Source: Azospirillum sp. (GTDB lineage Bacteria > Pseudomonadota > Alphaproteobacteria > Azospirillales > Azospirillaceae). Taken from it: a DNA stretch of 64,000 nt. The stretch lies in contig WGNK01000023.1 of assembly GCA_016124535.1 (NCBI GenBank), positions 1-64,000 of the forward strand, given 5' to 3'. The notes beneath the pieces were generated by a model, which ran no database searches, was not told where the DNA came from, and was given only the letters and a program-made list of their open reading frames with translations. Position numbers and translations under genes: made by a program. Positions 18,729 to 30,020 of the stretch are shown one piece after another; positions within the stretch are counted from its first letter, which is position 1, and each line of letters begins with the position of its first letter.

Positions 18729-20729
18729 ATGACAGTCACCACGCCCGACGTTGCCGCAGCGCGCCATGGCGACATGGCCGGCGCCATCCGGCTGCTCGCG
18801 GCCGATGCCGTGGAGCAGGCGAAATCCGGCCACCCGGGCATGCCGATGGGAATGGCCGACGTCGCGACGGTCTTGTTCACCCGCCACCTGAAGTTCGACG
18901 CCGCCGCTCCGCGCTGGGCCGACCGCGACCGCTTTGTGCTGTCGGCCGGACACGGGTCGATGCTGCTCTATGCCGTCAGCTATCTCGCCGGCTACGCCGA
19001 TGTCACCCTCGACCAGCTGCGCGCCTTTCGCCAGCTTGGCAGCCGCACCCCCGGCCATCCCGAGGTCGGCCATCCCTCCAGTGCCGAGACCACCACCGGC
19101 CCGCTGGGCCAGGGCCTGGCCAATGCGGTCGGCATGGCCTTGGCCGAACGCCTGCTCCAGGCCCGATTCGGCGCCGATCTGGTCGACCACCACACCTTCG
19201 CGATGTGCGGCGACGGCTGCCTGATGGAGGGGATCAGCCAGGAGGCGATTTCGCTGGCGGGTCATCTGCGCCTGGCCAAGCTGATCGTCCTGTGGGACGA
19301 CAACCGCATCACCATCGACGGCGCGCTGTCGCTGTCCTCGTCCGATGATCAGTTGGCGCGTTTTGCCGCCTCGGGCTGGCGGACCCTGACGGTCGATGGC
19401 CATGATCCGGCGGCGATCGATGCCGCATTGACCGCGGCCAAGGCCGGCGACCGCCCGACCCTGATCGCCTGCCGCACCACCATCGGCTATGGAGCGCCGA
19501 CCAAGGCCGGTACCGAGAAGTGCCATGGCGCGCCGCTGGGAGCGGCAGAACTGGCCGGCCTGCGGGACCGGTTGGGGTGCAACTGGCCGCCGTTCGAGGT
19601 GCCGGCGCCGGTTCTCGGGGCCTGGCGCACCGCCGGCGCCCGTGGTCGCGCCGCGCATGGCGCCTGGGCCGGGCGGGTCGAGGCGCTGGAGCCGGCGCGC
19701 CGCACCGAATTCGAGCGGTGCCAGGCCGGCGCGTTGCCCCAGGAGTTCGAGCGGGTCGTCGCCGCCCTGAAGCAAAGCCTGGTCGCCGCGGCGCCGAAGA
19801 TCGCGACCCGCAAGGCATCCCAGGACGTGCTCGAGGTTCTGACCGCGGCGGTTCCGGATCTGGTCGGCGGTTCGGCCGACCTCACCCACTCCAACCTGAC
19901 CCAGACCAAGGCGACCAAGCCGATCGCCGCGGAGGATTTTTCCGGCCGCTACGTCTTCTACGGTATCCGCGAATTCGCCATGGCCGCGGCGATGAACGGC
20001 ATGGCGTTGCATGGCGGCGTGATTCCCTATGGCGGCACCTTCTTAGTCTTCGCCGACTACATGCGTAACGCCATTCGCCTGTCGGCACTGATGGGCATCC
20101 GGGTGATCTATGTGCTGTCCCATGATTCGATCGGGCTCGGCGAGGATGGTCCGACCCATCAGCCGGTCGAACATCTGGCGATGCTGCGCGCGACGCCCAA
20201 CCTGACCGTGTTCCGCCCGGCCGATGCGGTGGAAACCGCCGAGTGCTGGGCGCTGGCCCTGGCCGAGGCCGGGGGCCCCAGCGTGCTGGCGCTGTCGCGC
20301 CAGGCGGTGCCGGCGGTTCGCACCGTCGATCGCACCGACAACCTGTGTGCGCTTGGCGGCTACGTCCTGGCCGAGGCCGAGGGGCCGCGCAAGGTCACCG
20401 TGATCGCCACTGGCACCGAAGTCTCGTTGGCGCTGAAGGCGCGCTCGGCGCTCCAGGCCGAAGGGATCGGCTGCGCCGTGGTGTCGCTGCCGTCCTGGGA
20501 ATTGTTCGACCGCCAGCCGGCGTCCTACCGTGCCGAGGTTCTGGGACCGGGCAGCGTGCGGGTCGCGGTCGAGGCGCTGTCGACCTTCGGCTGGGAGCGC
20601 TATGTCGGCACCGAAGGGGCGATCATCGGCATGACCGGGTTCGGTGCTTCGGCGCCGGCCGAGGCACTCTATGCTCATTTCGGCATTACCGCCGAAGCGG
20701 TGGTCGCCGCGGCCAAGGCACGGTTGTGA
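18729..20729 (+). CDS. tkt: Transketolase
   Basis: A 666-residue thiamine-diphosphate enzyme of the pentose phosphate (or Calvin) pathway that moves two-carbon ketol units between sugar phosphates. Visible motifs are SGHPGMPMG, the TPP/metal motif GDGCLMEG (about residues 160-167), the pyrimidine-domain [20 protein letters not shown], and the C-terminal domain. Full length is normal. ATG 18729 is preceded by GAGGAAAG. rpe starts one base after the stop, so the two form an operon in the non-oxidative pentose phosphate pathway. Confidence 0.97.
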   Translation: MTVTTPDVAAARHGDMAGAIRLLAADAVEQAKSGHPGMPMGMADVATVLFTRHLKFDAAAPRWADRDRFVLSAGHGSMLLYAVSYLAGYADVTLDQLRAFRQLGSRTPGHPEVGHPSSAETTTGPLGQGLANAVGMALAERLLQARFGADLVDHHTFAMCGDGCLMEGISQEAISLAGHLRLAKLIVLWDDNRITIDGALSLSSSDDQLARFAASGWRTLTVDGHDPAAIDAALTAAKAGDRPTLIACRTTIGYGAPTKAGTEKCHGAPLGAAELAGLRDRLGCNWPPFEVPAPVLGAWRTAGARGRAAHGAWAGRVEALEPARRTEFERCQAGALPQEFERVVAALKQSLVAAAPKIATRKASQDVLEVLTAAVPDLVGGSADLTHSNLTQTKATKPIAAEDFSGRYVFYGIREFAMAAAMNGMALHGGVIPYGGTFLVFADYMRNAIRLSALMGIRVIYVLSHDSIGLGEDGPTHQPVEHLAMLRATPNLTVFRPADAVETAECWALALAEAGGPSVLALSRQAVPAVRTVDRTDNLCALGGYVLAEAEGPRKVTVIATGTEVSLALKARSALQAEGIGCAVVSLPSWELFDRQPASYRAEVLGPGSVRVAVEALSTFGWERYVGTEGAIIGMTGFGASAPAEALYAHFGITAEAVVAAAKARL

Positions 20730-20730
20730 G

Positions 20731-21423
20731 ATGACCGCTCGCGATACCAACCGGATCAAGATCGCGCCCTCGATCCTGTCGGCCGATTTCGCCCGGCTGG
20801 GCGAAGAGGTTCGGGCGATCGACGCCGCCGGTTGCGACTGGATCCATGTCGACGTCATGGACGGCCATTTCGTGCCCAACCTGACGATCGGTCCGGCGGT
20901 GGTCAAAGCGCTGCGCCCCCACAGTGCCTTGACCTTCGACGTCCATTTGATGATCGACCCGGTCGATCCCTATCTGGAGGCCTTCGCCGCCGCCGGCAGC
21001 GATATCATCACGGTTCACGCCGAGGCCGGCCGCCATGTCGATCGCACGCTGCAGCGGGTGCGCGAGCTCGGCTGCAAGGCCGGGCTGTCGCTCAACCCCG
21101 CGACTCCGGAGAGCGTGGTCGAGTATCTGCTCGACCGGCTCGACCTGATCCTGGTGATGTCGGTCAATCCCGGCTTCGGTGGCCAGAGCTTTATTCCGTC
21201 CCAATTGGAGAAGCTGCGGCGGCTGAAGGCGATGATCGGTGACCGCCCGATCGTGCTGGAAGTCGATGGCGGCGTCGTACCGGGCAATGCCGGTGCCATC
21301 GTGGCCGCAGGCGCGACCGCCCTGGTCGCCGGCAGTGCCGTATTCCGCAACGGCACCTACGCGGCCAATATCGCGGCCCTGCGAGTTGCGGCTGCCGGCA
21401 CCGATACCGCTACGCTGTCCTGA
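20731..21423 (+). CDS. rpe: Ribulose-phosphate 3-epimerase
   Basis: A 230-residue TIM barrel that interconverts ribulose 5-phosphate and xylulose 5-phosphate. Motifs are [28 protein letters not shown] (metal ligands), [18 protein letters not shown] (mobile loop) and EVDGGV. Length is normal. It sits one base after tkt and is followed by a long hairpin at 21433-21470, which likely ends the operon. No Calvin-cycle genes are next to it. Confidence 0.97.
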   Translation: MTARDTNRIKIAPSILSADFARLGEEVRAIDAAGCDWIHVDVMDGHFVPNLTIGPAVVKALRPHSALTFDVHLMIDPVDPYLEAFAAAGSDIITVHAEAGRHVDRTLQRVRELGCKAGLSLNPATPESVVEYLLDRLDLILVMSVNPGFGGQSFIPSQLEKLRRLKAMIGDRPIVLEVDGGVVPGNAGAIVAAGATALVAGSAVFRNGTYAANIAALRVAAAGTDTATLS

Positions 21424-21432
21424 CCCGCGGCC

Positions 21433-21470
21433 CCGGTCCTCCCCCTAGGCTTGCGCAGGGGGAGGACCGG
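21433..21470. terminator. Strong 14-bp hairpin between convergent rpe and TRAP binding-protein genes
   Basis: A perfect 14-bp stem: CCGGTCCTCCCCCT (21433-21446) pairs with AGGGGGAGGACCGG (21457-21470) around a 10-base loop. It lies in the 61-base gap between convergent genes and could act in both directions. There is no long T run on either side, so a Rho-independent role is probable but not certain. Confidence 0.65.
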
Positions 21471-21484
21471 TCGGGCTGGTTGGA

Positions 21485-22594
21485 TTATCCCTTGGCGCCG
21501 AACGCAAACGGCAGCTGGCGCGCCGACAGGAAAGCCTGCTCGCCGACCCGGGTCCACGGCACCACGGCATTGCGGTACTGCAGGTAGCTCTCGGCGACCC
21601 GGCGGGTGATCGCATCCTTTTCCATGATCTCCAGCAGCACCTCGTTGGCGGTATTGCCCATGGCGATCAGGACCTCGCGGGGCAGGGAGCGAATCTGCAC
21701 CTTGTGCTGGTTGACCAGGGTTGCCAGGGCCGGCCCGCTGCGCGCGCAATATTCGCCGTACATGTTGTCATTGGCGCTCTGGGCCGCGACCTTGATGATG
21801 GTCTTCAGGTCGTCGGGCAGCGCGTCGTATTTGGCTTTGTTGACGGTCAGCTGGAGCCCGGCGCCCGGTTCCTGGAAGCCTGGCGAGTAATAGTATTGGG
21901 CCACCTGGTAGAGCCCGAACGACAGATCGTTGTAGGGGCCGACCCATTCGGCGGCATCGAGCGCGCCTGACTGCATCGCTTGAAAAATTTCGCCGGCGGG
22001 CAAGGCGACCACGGTGGCGCCCAGCTTGGTCATGATCTTGGCCAGATTGCCGGGGGTGCGGTATTTCAGGCCCTTAATGTCGTCGACCGTATTGATTTCC
22101 TTACGGAACCAGCCGAACATCTGGGTCCCGGTATTGCCCGCCAGGAAGCCCTTGAGGTTGAACGGCGCATAAAGCTCGTCCCAAAGCTCCTGGCCGCCGG
22201 AGTGGTGGACCCAGCCGGTCAATTCGCCGGCGGTAAGGCCCCACGGGAAGGCGGTGAAGAAGGCGCAGGCCTCGGACTTGCTGAGGTGGTAGTAGGAGGC
22301 GTCGTGGCCCATCTCGGCGGTGCCGTTGGAGACCGCGTCGAAACACTGCAGCGCCGGAACCAGTTCGCCCGCGGCATAGACCTTTATGGTCAGCCGGCCG
22401 CCCGACATCTTGCCGATATTGTCGGCCAGCTTCTGGGCGCCGGTGCCGACTCCGGGCAGGCCCTTGGGCCAGGATGTGACCATGCGCCACTCCTGGGCGC
22501 CCTGGCTGATCGCGGGCTTGGGAAAACTGGACGCGACGGCCGCACCGGCAACCCCGGCTGCGGCAGCTCCCTTGATGAACGAGCGGCGCTCCAT
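21485..22594 (-). CDS. TRAP transporter solute-binding protein, DctP family (alpha-keto acid type)
   Basis: 369 residues with a twin-arginine signal (MERRSFIKGAAAAGVAGAA, cleavage near residue 31). The mature part has EWRMVTSWPKGLPGVGTGAQ, the DctP signature region with KGLKYRTPG, and AAEWVGPYNDLSFGLYQVAQYYY, typical of the TakP-like subgroup that binds 2-oxo acids. The DctQ/DctM membrane subunits are not adjacent, so it is an orphan in this window. Its 3' end faces rpe across the shared hairpin. Confidence 0.9.
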   Translation of the reverse strand: MERRSFIKGAAAAGVAGAAVASSFPKPAISQGAQEWRMVTSWPKGLPGVGTGAQKLADNIGKMSGGRLTIKVYAAGELVPALQCFDAVSNGTAEMGHDASYYHLSKSEACAFFTAFPWGLTAGELTGWVHHSGGQELWDELYAPFNLKGFLAGNTGTQMFGWFRKEINTVDDIKGLKYRTPGNLAKIMTKLGATVVALPAGEIFQAMQSGALDAAEWVGPYNDLSFGLYQVAQYYYSPGFQEPGAGLQLTVNKAKYDALPDDLKTIIKVAAQSANDNMYGEYCARSGPALATLVNQHKVQIRSLPREVLIAMGNTANEVLLEIMEKDAITRRVAESYLQYRNAVVPWTRVGEQAFLSARQLPFAFGAKG

Positions 22595-22723
22595 AGGCGA
22601 TGCTCCCTTTGTTGTGGTGTCGATTGGACCGGGTGTTGGGGGCTGGCTCGGGCGCCCACCGGCGGCGCCACCATAGGCGCATTTCCGGAAGGGGAAAAGC
22701 CGGTCGCGGGCGGCCGCGGCGGG

Positions 22724-24268
22724 TCAGGCGAGCACGCCGCCGCGACCACCCGCGGGTGCCGGAACCGGCTTGATCCAGCCCCGTTCGCCGGTCGCGAAGG
22801 CCAGCCCGCCGGCCAGACCGGTGGCGGCGAGGCTGTCGGCGAACGCGGCACTCAACTCCTGGCGGAGAGCGGGGCCGAGTGGCTGGCGGCTGCGCAGGAT
22901 CAGGTTGAAGCGGTCGCGATGGACCAGGCCGTCGAGTTGCAGCGCTCCGAATTGGCTGAGGCTGAGCTCAATGACGAAGCGGCTGCCGCCGCGGCGGCGG
23001 CGGGTGCCGTCGCCGTCCCCGTCGTCGGCCCCGGTTTCGTCCTCGCCGATCTGGTGGACGTAGCAGTCGAGCCGCGTCATCGCCTGGCCATCCAGGAACG
23101 GCAGCGAATAGGCCCGCCACTCGCCGACCTGTGGCTCGACCGCCCGCCGTGACGCACCGCGGACCTCGTGGTCGAGCCGGGACAACAGGTCGCCCCGTCC
23201 GGCCTCTTCCAGTTTGGCGACATTGTCCTCGCCGAGCCAGCCACGGCCATCGCTGCGACGGGCGGCACCGAGAAAAAACACCAGGGCAGACGCCAGCATG
23301 CCGTTGGGGCGCGGCATCACGGTATCGATCACCGACTGTGCCGCGGTCCGGTCGATCGACGCCAGAGTCGCCAGGGCATCGCGCAAGGCCGGCCAGGGGG
23401 CCGGGTCATCGGCGCGGGCGCGTGCCGCCAGAAGCTCGGCGGGATCGACGATCGCGGCGCTGATCCGGGTGCCGGGCGCCAGCAGGGTCCGTACCGCCAG
23501 CGCGACCAGGCCGCCCGGTGTCTCGACCACCGGCTCGCCGGCGGCGGTATGGCCGGTGACGATGCCGGTCAGCAGCGTCGCACTCGGTCCGGCCAGCGCG
23601 GCTTCAGCCGTTGCGGGTGCCGGGGAGGTTGTCGCGGTCGCTGCAACGCCTCGCGCCGTCGGATTGGCCGGCGTCGATGCGGTGTCGCCGCTCGCCAGCG
23701 AGAGCAGGCGCAGGACCAGGCGGTCGCCGGGGGCAAGGGCCGCCGCGCCACCCGGTGTCTGCACCGCCGCCTCGGGACGCAGGCCGCCGCGGCCGAGCAC
23801 CAGGGCGGTGAGCAGCGATTGCGGCTCCAGGGGCGTGGCGGCGCCCGGCTCCGGCGTGGTCAGGGCGAGCAGCAGCGGCGCGGGTAGCTGGGCGGTCGCG
23901 GCGGTGGCGGGTCCCCGCGCCGGACCGGCGACGGCGGCGGCGGTGTCGCCGGGCGCGAAGGCGTAGGCCCGCGCCGGTGGCGTGCCCGGGGCGATACGCA
24001 GGGTCAGCGGGCCGTCGGCGGGCAGATCGTTGGTCAGCCGGACCAGAACCTCGCCGGCCTGGGTCCGCACGCGCAGCGCACTGCCATCGGCAGTGGCCCC
24101 GGCGATGGTGCCGGTGAGCACGATGGCCCGGGCCAGGCTCTGCAGGCGTTCGGGCAGTTGCAGCAGGTCGACTTCGCCCAGCGGCTGGCCGGCGGTCTGG
24201 GCCGAGGCGGCGACACCGGTTCCGGTCAGGTTCGGCGGCAGCGGCAGGAAAGAGGACGGGTCGGCCAT
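22724..24268 (-). CDS. FliK-like hook-length control domain protein at the end of the flagellar cluster
   Basis: 514 residues, strongly Ala/Pro/Gly-rich through about residues 90-330. The C-terminal ~100 residues (FVIELSLSQFGALQLDGLVH, then FNLILRSRQPLGPALRQEL) look like the FliK C-terminal domain, which switches export specificity when the hook is complete. The low-complexity N-terminal part would fit a molecular-ruler region. It follows flhG by 30 bases on the same strand. The assignment rests on C-terminal pattern and position; many relatives are annotated only as hypothetical. A dedicated fliK may exist elsewhere. Confidence 0.6.
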   Translation of the reverse strand: MADPSSFLPLPPNLTGTGVAASAQTAGQPLGEVDLLQLPERLQSLARAIVLTGTIAGATADGSALRVRTQAGEVLVRLTNDLPADGPLTLRIAPGTPPARAYAFAPGDTAAAVAGPARGPATAATAQLPAPLLLALTTPEPGAATPLEPQSLLTALVLGRGGLRPEAAVQTPGGAAALAPGDRLVLRLLSLASGDTASTPANPTARGVAATATTSPAPATAEAALAGPSATLLTGIVTGHTAAGEPVVETPGGLVALAVRTLLAPGTRISAAIVDPAELLAARARADDPAPWPALRDALATLASIDRTAAQSVIDTVMPRPNGMLASALVFFLGAARRSDGRGWLGEDNVAKLEEAGRGDLLSRLDHEVRGASRRAVEPQVGEWRAYSLPFLDGQAMTRLDCYVHQIGEDETGADDGDGDGTRRRRGGSRFVIELSLSQFGALQLDGLVHRDRFNLILRSRQPLGPALRQELSAAFADSLAATGLAGGLAFATGERGWIKPVPAPAGGRGGVLA

Positions 24269-24298
24269 TGCTGCGGGCCCCTCGGCCGGCCCCCGGCC

Positions 24299-25108
24299 TC
24301 AGCTGCCGGAGAACAGGCGCGCCGCCGCGGCCTCGACGTCGCGTGCCGCCTCGCAGGTCGGCGAACGGGTCAGCAGCGGCGACTGGTTGCGGATGGCGTC
24401 GCGGACCTTGTTGTCGCGCCGGATGATGCCGGCCAGGGGCGGGGTGAATTTCAGGAAGTTCTGGCAGGCCTTGACCAGGGTGTTGTAGGTCCGCTCGCCT
24501 TCCGGAACGGTCTGGGCCAGGTTGATGACCAGGCGCAGGTCGGCATTGGGGCTGGTCGCCCGCGTCACCTTGATGAAGGCATAGGCGTCGGTCAGCGAAG
24601 TCGGCTCGTCGGTTGCGACCACCAGGGTGGTTCCGGCGGGACCGACCAGCTGCCGCACCGTGCGGTCGACGCCGGCCCCCATATCCATGATCACGCAATC
24701 GTAGCCGCGCGCCACCTCGAGCAGGTCGTTGCGCAGTTCGGTCAGGCGCTGGCTGGCCAGGGAGGCCAGGCTGCCGGTACCGGAACGGCCGGCGATGATG
24801 TCGAATCCGCCCTCGGCAAAGCGCTCTGCCGCCTTCTGCAAGGTGACTTGGCCCTCGATCACCGCGCCGAGATCGCGTTTGGGCGTCAGCCCGAGCTGGA
24901 TGTCGACATTGGCCAGGCCAAGGTCGCCGTCGAACAGCAGCGTCTTGCGGCCGAGCCGGGCCAGGGCATGGGACAGCGTGATCGAGAACCAGGTCTTGCC
25001 GACGCCGCCCTTGCCGCTTGCCACCGCGACCACATTATGGCCGCGCAGCGGCTTGACGTTGCTTGCCGCGGCTGGGGTCGAGGCGGTTGGGAATACCTTT
25101 TCGCTCAT
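24299..25108 (-). CDS. flhG: MinD-like ATPase FlhG (FleN), flagellar number regulator
   Basis: 269 residues. The deviant Walker A motif VAVASGKGGVGKTWFSI (about residues 28-44) and LLFDGDLGLANVDIQLG mark the ParA/MinD superfamily, FlhG branch. These proteins limit flagellar number and stimulate the GTPase FlhF. It lies 54 bases after flhF, the usual pairing. The C-terminus is short compared with FleN of Pseudomonas. Confidence 0.92.
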   Translation of the reverse strand: MSEKVFPTASTPAAASNVKPLRGHNVVAVASGKGGVGKTWFSITLSHALARLGRKTLLFDGDLGLANVDIQLGLTPKRDLGAVIEGQVTLQKAAERFAEGGFDIIAGRSGTGSLASLASQRLTELRNDLLEVARGYDCVIMDMGAGVDRTVRQLVGPAGTTLVVATDEPTSLTDAYAFIKVTRATSPNADLRLVINLAQTVPEGERTYNTLVKACQNFLKFTPPLAGIIRRDNKVRDAIRNQSPLLTRSPTCEAARDVEAAAARLFSGS

Positions 25109-25124
25109 AGCCCTTCGCTCATGC

Positions 25125-25165
25125 CCAGGGGTTCAGGTGCCAGGGGTTCAGGTACCAGTGGTTCA
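25125..25165. repeat. 15-bp tandem repeat, about 2.7 copies, at the flhF 3' end
   Basis: The unit CCAGGGGTTCAGGTG occurs at 25125-25139. It recurs at 25140-25154 with one change at the end, and a partial, diverged third copy reaches about 25165. It fills the flhF-flhG gap and touches the flhF stop codon. Confidence 0.9.
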
Positions 25166-26164
25166 TGCGTGGGTGCCGGTTTGGCGGGCCGGCTTGGCGG
25201 CCTGCTCGCGGCCCGGCATCAACAGGCGGGCCAGCGCCACCGGGTTGAGGTTGCTCAGGCCGTCGGCGACTTTGGCGGTGATGCTGACATCGGAAAAAAT
25301 CAGGCGGGACTCATAGACCGCAGCCAGCAAGCTGCCCAGCCGCCGGGTCAGGTCGAGCCGGGTGACGATCAGCCGGCGCACACCCGCGGTACGGAAGATG
25401 GTGCCGATCTCGCCGGCTTCCAATGCATCCATGCCGGCGGGGAGCACCAGGATCGGCTCGACTTCGCCGGCTGCAATCAGCTGGCGCATCTCCTGCATGT
25501 CAGCCGCATCGAACGGGTTGCGCCCGGCGGTGTCGATGATCACCTGCTCGGCGTTGCGCAGCACGGTCAGGGCATCGCCCAGCGCGGCCGGATCTTCGAC
25601 CGCAACCAGTTTGACCTTGAGCAACCGGGCGAACGCCTTCAACTGGTCGACGCCGCCGGCGCGCACGGTGTCGGTGGTGATGACGCCGGCCGGCCGGTTG
25701 CGGAACACCGCGCGCGCTGCCAGCTTGGCCGTGGTCAGGGTCTTGCCGGCACCGGGCGGCCCCACCAGCATCAGCGGCCGGTTCTGGCGGCCGTCGGCGA
25801 TCGGCTTGAACGCGAAGACCGCATCGAGTGCTGCTCCCAACGCCAGAACCGGATCGGTCAGGTCGAGCCCGACCAGGGCGTCGGTGAGACGTTCGCTGAT
25901 CGCGGCCGGCGTGCCATGGCGGTGCAGGGCATCGGCGATCAGGTCGACCACGTCGTCCGGGCTGTCATCCTCGACCGGGGGTGGCGCCGGCGCGCACCGG
26001 GCCGGCTTGCGCACCGGGGCGTTGTCCTCGATCGCGGCGGTGACTCGTACGCCGCCGCCTTCTTCCTCCCGGGTCGCCACGATGATCGCGTCGTCGCCCA
26101 GCGCCATCCGGACCTGCCGCATCGCGTCTCCGACGGTCTTGGCATGGAACGACTTCAGGCGCAT
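25163..26164 (-). CDS. flhF: SRP-like GTPase FlhF, flagellar placement
   Basis: 333 residues. N-terminal MRLKSFHAKTVGDAMRQVR is typical of FlhF. The NG-type GTPase core has GPPGAGKTLTTAKLAARA (G1), TTDTVRAGGVDQL (G2) and VIIDTAGRN (G3). FlhF recruits the first flagellar components to the pole and pairs with FlhG. It is shorter than many FlhF proteins because the basic middle region is brief. It lies between flhA (131-base gap) and flhG. Confidence 0.92.
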   Translation of the reverse strand: MRLKSFHAKTVGDAMRQVRMALGDDAIIVATREEEGGGVRVTAAIEDNAPVRKPARCAPAPPPVEDDSPDDVVDLIADALHRHGTPAAISERLTDALVGLDLTDPVLALGAALDAVFAFKPIADGRQNRPLMLVGPPGAGKTLTTAKLAARAVFRNRPAGVITTDTVRAGGVDQLKAFARLLKVKLVAVEDPAALGDALTVLRNAEQVIIDTAGRNPFDAADMQEMRQLIAAGEVEPILVLPAGMDALEAGEIGTIFRTAGVRRLIVTRLDLTRRLGSLLAAVYESRLIFSDVSITAKVADGLSNLNPVALARLLMPGREQAAKPARQTGTHA

Positions 26165-26295
26165 GCGGCGAGAGGTCTCCGACTCCTGTCAGCGGTGCTC
26201 GGGATGTTTCGGGCTCCGGCTCCGGTTGGTGCTTGCGCCTGAGTCTAACACCGGGCGGTGAACAGGCCAAGTACGACCGAGACGCGCCTGCCCGA

Positions 26296-28431
26296 TTAGA
26301 TTTGCCCCAACGTCTTGATCTTTGCCTTGGGATGGATTTCGTTCTGCGACATCACGGTGGTGCTGGGACGAAAACGCTCGACGATCGAGCGCACGAAGGG
26401 GCGGATGCCGGGACTGGTCAACAGGGCCGGCGCCTCGCCCATCATGGCGTGGCGCTCGAAGACCTGGCGCACCGTGGTGATGAACTCCTGGAGCTGGGAC
26501 GGTGCCATCGCGAGCTGACGATCGTCGCCGTCGCCGATCAGCGATTCCGCAAAGGCCTGCTCCCACTCCGGCGACAGCGTGATCAGCGGGATGAAGCCCA
26601 TCTCGTTGGTGTTGGCGTCGGAAATCTGGCGGGCCAGGCGGGCGCGGACATGTTCGGTGATCTGATTGATGTTGCGGGTCTGGGTGCAGGCCTCCGAGAC
26701 GCCTTCGAGCACGGTCGGCAGGTCGCGCACCGAGACGCGCTCACCCAGCAGGTTTTGCAGCACCCGCTGCAGCCCGCCGACTGTGATCTGGGTCGGGATG
26801 ACGTCGGCAACCAGCTTCTGGTGTTCGCGGTCGAGTTCGTCGAGCAGCTTCTGGGTTTCGGTGAAGGACAGCAGCTCGGGCATATTGTCTTTGATCACCT
26901 CGGTCAGATGGGTGGTGATCACGGTCGAAGGATCGACCACGGTATAGCCGCGGAACAGCGCCTCCTCACGGTAGCTGGGCTCGACCCAGATCGCAGGAAG
27001 GCCGAAGGTCGGCTCGGTGGTCTGCTCGCCGGGCAGGCTCATCGCCTCGCCGCGCGGATCCATCACCAGCAGCATGTTGGGCCGGATGTCGCCGCGGCCG
27101 GATTCGATCTCCTTGATCCGGATGACGTAGGTGTTGGGACCGAGTTGCAGGTTGTCCTGGATGCGCACCGCCGGCATCACGAAACCGACCTCGCTGGCGA
27201 TCTGGCGGCGAAGCCCGCGGATCTGATCGGTCAGCCGGTGGGTGCCGGGGGGCGGCGCATTGATCAGCACCAACAGCCCATAGCCCAGTTCCAGCCGGAT
27301 CAGGTCGATTGCCAGGGCGGTCGAGATCGGCTCGTCGGCCACCGGTGCCGCTGGCTTTTCCGCTTCCTCCGCCGCCACCGCGTCTTCGGCCGCCTTCTTT
27401 TTCCAGCGTGGGGTGTAATAGGCCGCCGCACCCATCAGCCCGGCCAGGGCGAAGAACGGGACCATCGGCATGCCGGGCAGCAGGCCCATCGCCGCCAACA
27501 GCACCGAACTCAAGCCGAAGGCGCTGGGATAGCCGCCGAGCTGGGCGAACATGACCTTGTCGGCGGAACCGCTGATGCCGGCCTTCGACACCAGCAGGCC
27601 GGCCGAAATCGAAATAATCAGCGCTGGAATCTGCGACACCAGGCCGTCGCCGATGGTCAGCCGGGTAAAGGTCTCGGCGGCGGCGGACAGCGGCATGCCA
27701 TGGCGCAACGAGCCGATGATGATGCCGCCGATGACGTTGATGAAGGTGATGATCAGGCCGGCGACGGCATCGCCCTTGACGAATTTCGAGGCGCCGTCCA
27801 TCGATCCGAAGAACGCCGATTCGTCTTCCAAGTCCTTGCGCCGCTTGCGGGCGGTTGCCTCGTCGATCATGCCCGCCGACAGGTCGGCGTCGATCGCCAT
27901 CTGCTTGCCCGGCATGGCGTCCAGGGTGAAGCGGGCGGCGACCTCGGCGATGCGGCCGGAACCGGCGGTGATCACCTTGAAATTGACCAGGGTCAGGATC
28001 GCGAAGACGATCACCCCGATCACGAAATCACCGCCCATGACGAAGCTGGCGAAGGCCTGGATGACATCGCCGGCGGCGTCGGTGCCTTCATGGCCGTGGG
28101 ACAGAATGAGGCGGGTCGAGGCCAGGTTGAGCGCCAGCCGCAACAAGGTGGTGATCAGCAGAACGGTCGGGTAGGAACTGAAATCGAGCGGCCGCTCCAT
28201 GAACAGCACGACCATCAGGATCAAGACCGCCACCGTCACCGACAAGGCCAGGCTGATATCCAGCAGCCAGGTCGGCATCGGCAGGATCAGCACGACGATG
28301 ATGGTGACCACGCCAAGCGCCAGCGCGATGTCGCCGCGCCGCAGCATCTTCTGGGCGGCATTGATCAGGTCGGCGGGGAACGCCCCGCCGCCGCCCTCGC
28401 CGCCGGTCGGCCTGCGTTCGGTCAAAGCCAT
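26296..28431 (-). CDS. flhA: Flagellar type III export gate protein FlhA
   Basis: 711 residues. About eight hydrophobic segments lie in the first 330 residues, including the highly conserved FHIPEP-region equivalents (MPGKQMAIDADLSAG and ARKRRKDLEDESAFFGSMDGASKFVKGDA). The cytosolic C-terminal domain (from about 350) docks export chaperones. Length is normal. The protein forms the nonameric gate of the flagellar secretion system. It follows flbD after a 154-base gap. Confidence 0.97.
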   Translation of the reverse strand: MALTERRPTGGEGGGGAFPADLINAAQKMLRRGDIALALGVVTIIVVLILPMPTWLLDISLALSVTVAVLILMVVLFMERPLDFSSYPTVLLITTLLRLALNLASTRLILSHGHEGTDAAGDVIQAFASFVMGGDFVIGVIVFAILTLVNFKVITAGSGRIAEVAARFTLDAMPGKQMAIDADLSAGMIDEATARKRRKDLEDESAFFGSMDGASKFVKGDAVAGLIITFINVIGGIIIGSLRHGMPLSAAAETFTRLTIGDGLVSQIPALIISISAGLLVSKAGISGSADKVMFAQLGGYPSAFGLSSVLLAAMGLLPGMPMVPFFALAGLMGAAAYYTPRWKKKAAEDAVAAEEAEKPAAPVADEPISTALAIDLIRLELGYGLLVLINAPPPGTHRLTDQIRGLRRQIASEVGFVMPAVRIQDNLQLGPNTYVIRIKEIESGRGDIRPNMLLVMDPRGEAMSLPGEQTTEPTFGLPAIWVEPSYREEALFRGYTVVDPSTVITTHLTEVIKDNMPELLSFTETQKLLDELDREHQKLVADVIPTQITVGGLQRVLQNLLGERVSVRDLPTVLEGVSEACTQTRNINQITEHVRARLARQISDANTNEMGFIPLITLSPEWEQAFAESLIGDGDDRQLAMAPSQLQEFITTVRQVFERHAMMGEAPALLTSPGIRPFVRSIVERFRPSTTVMSQNEIHPKAKIKTLGQI

Positions 28432-28585
28432 GGCGGGGTCTCGAGAGGGGCTGTCGTCATGTCACGGGGCGACCGGCGAGGGGAGGGACGCCATCACAGC
28501 CGCTGGTCCGATCCATCCCGATCCTTGGGGTCGGGCCGGGCGGAAGCCGGGGCGTTTGCCGGGGAGAGCGACGTGTCATCGTCCG

Positions 28586-29992
<1,407 letters not shown>

Positions 29993-30020
29993 GTCCAGTC
30001 TCTCCCTAGGCCGGCGGCAC

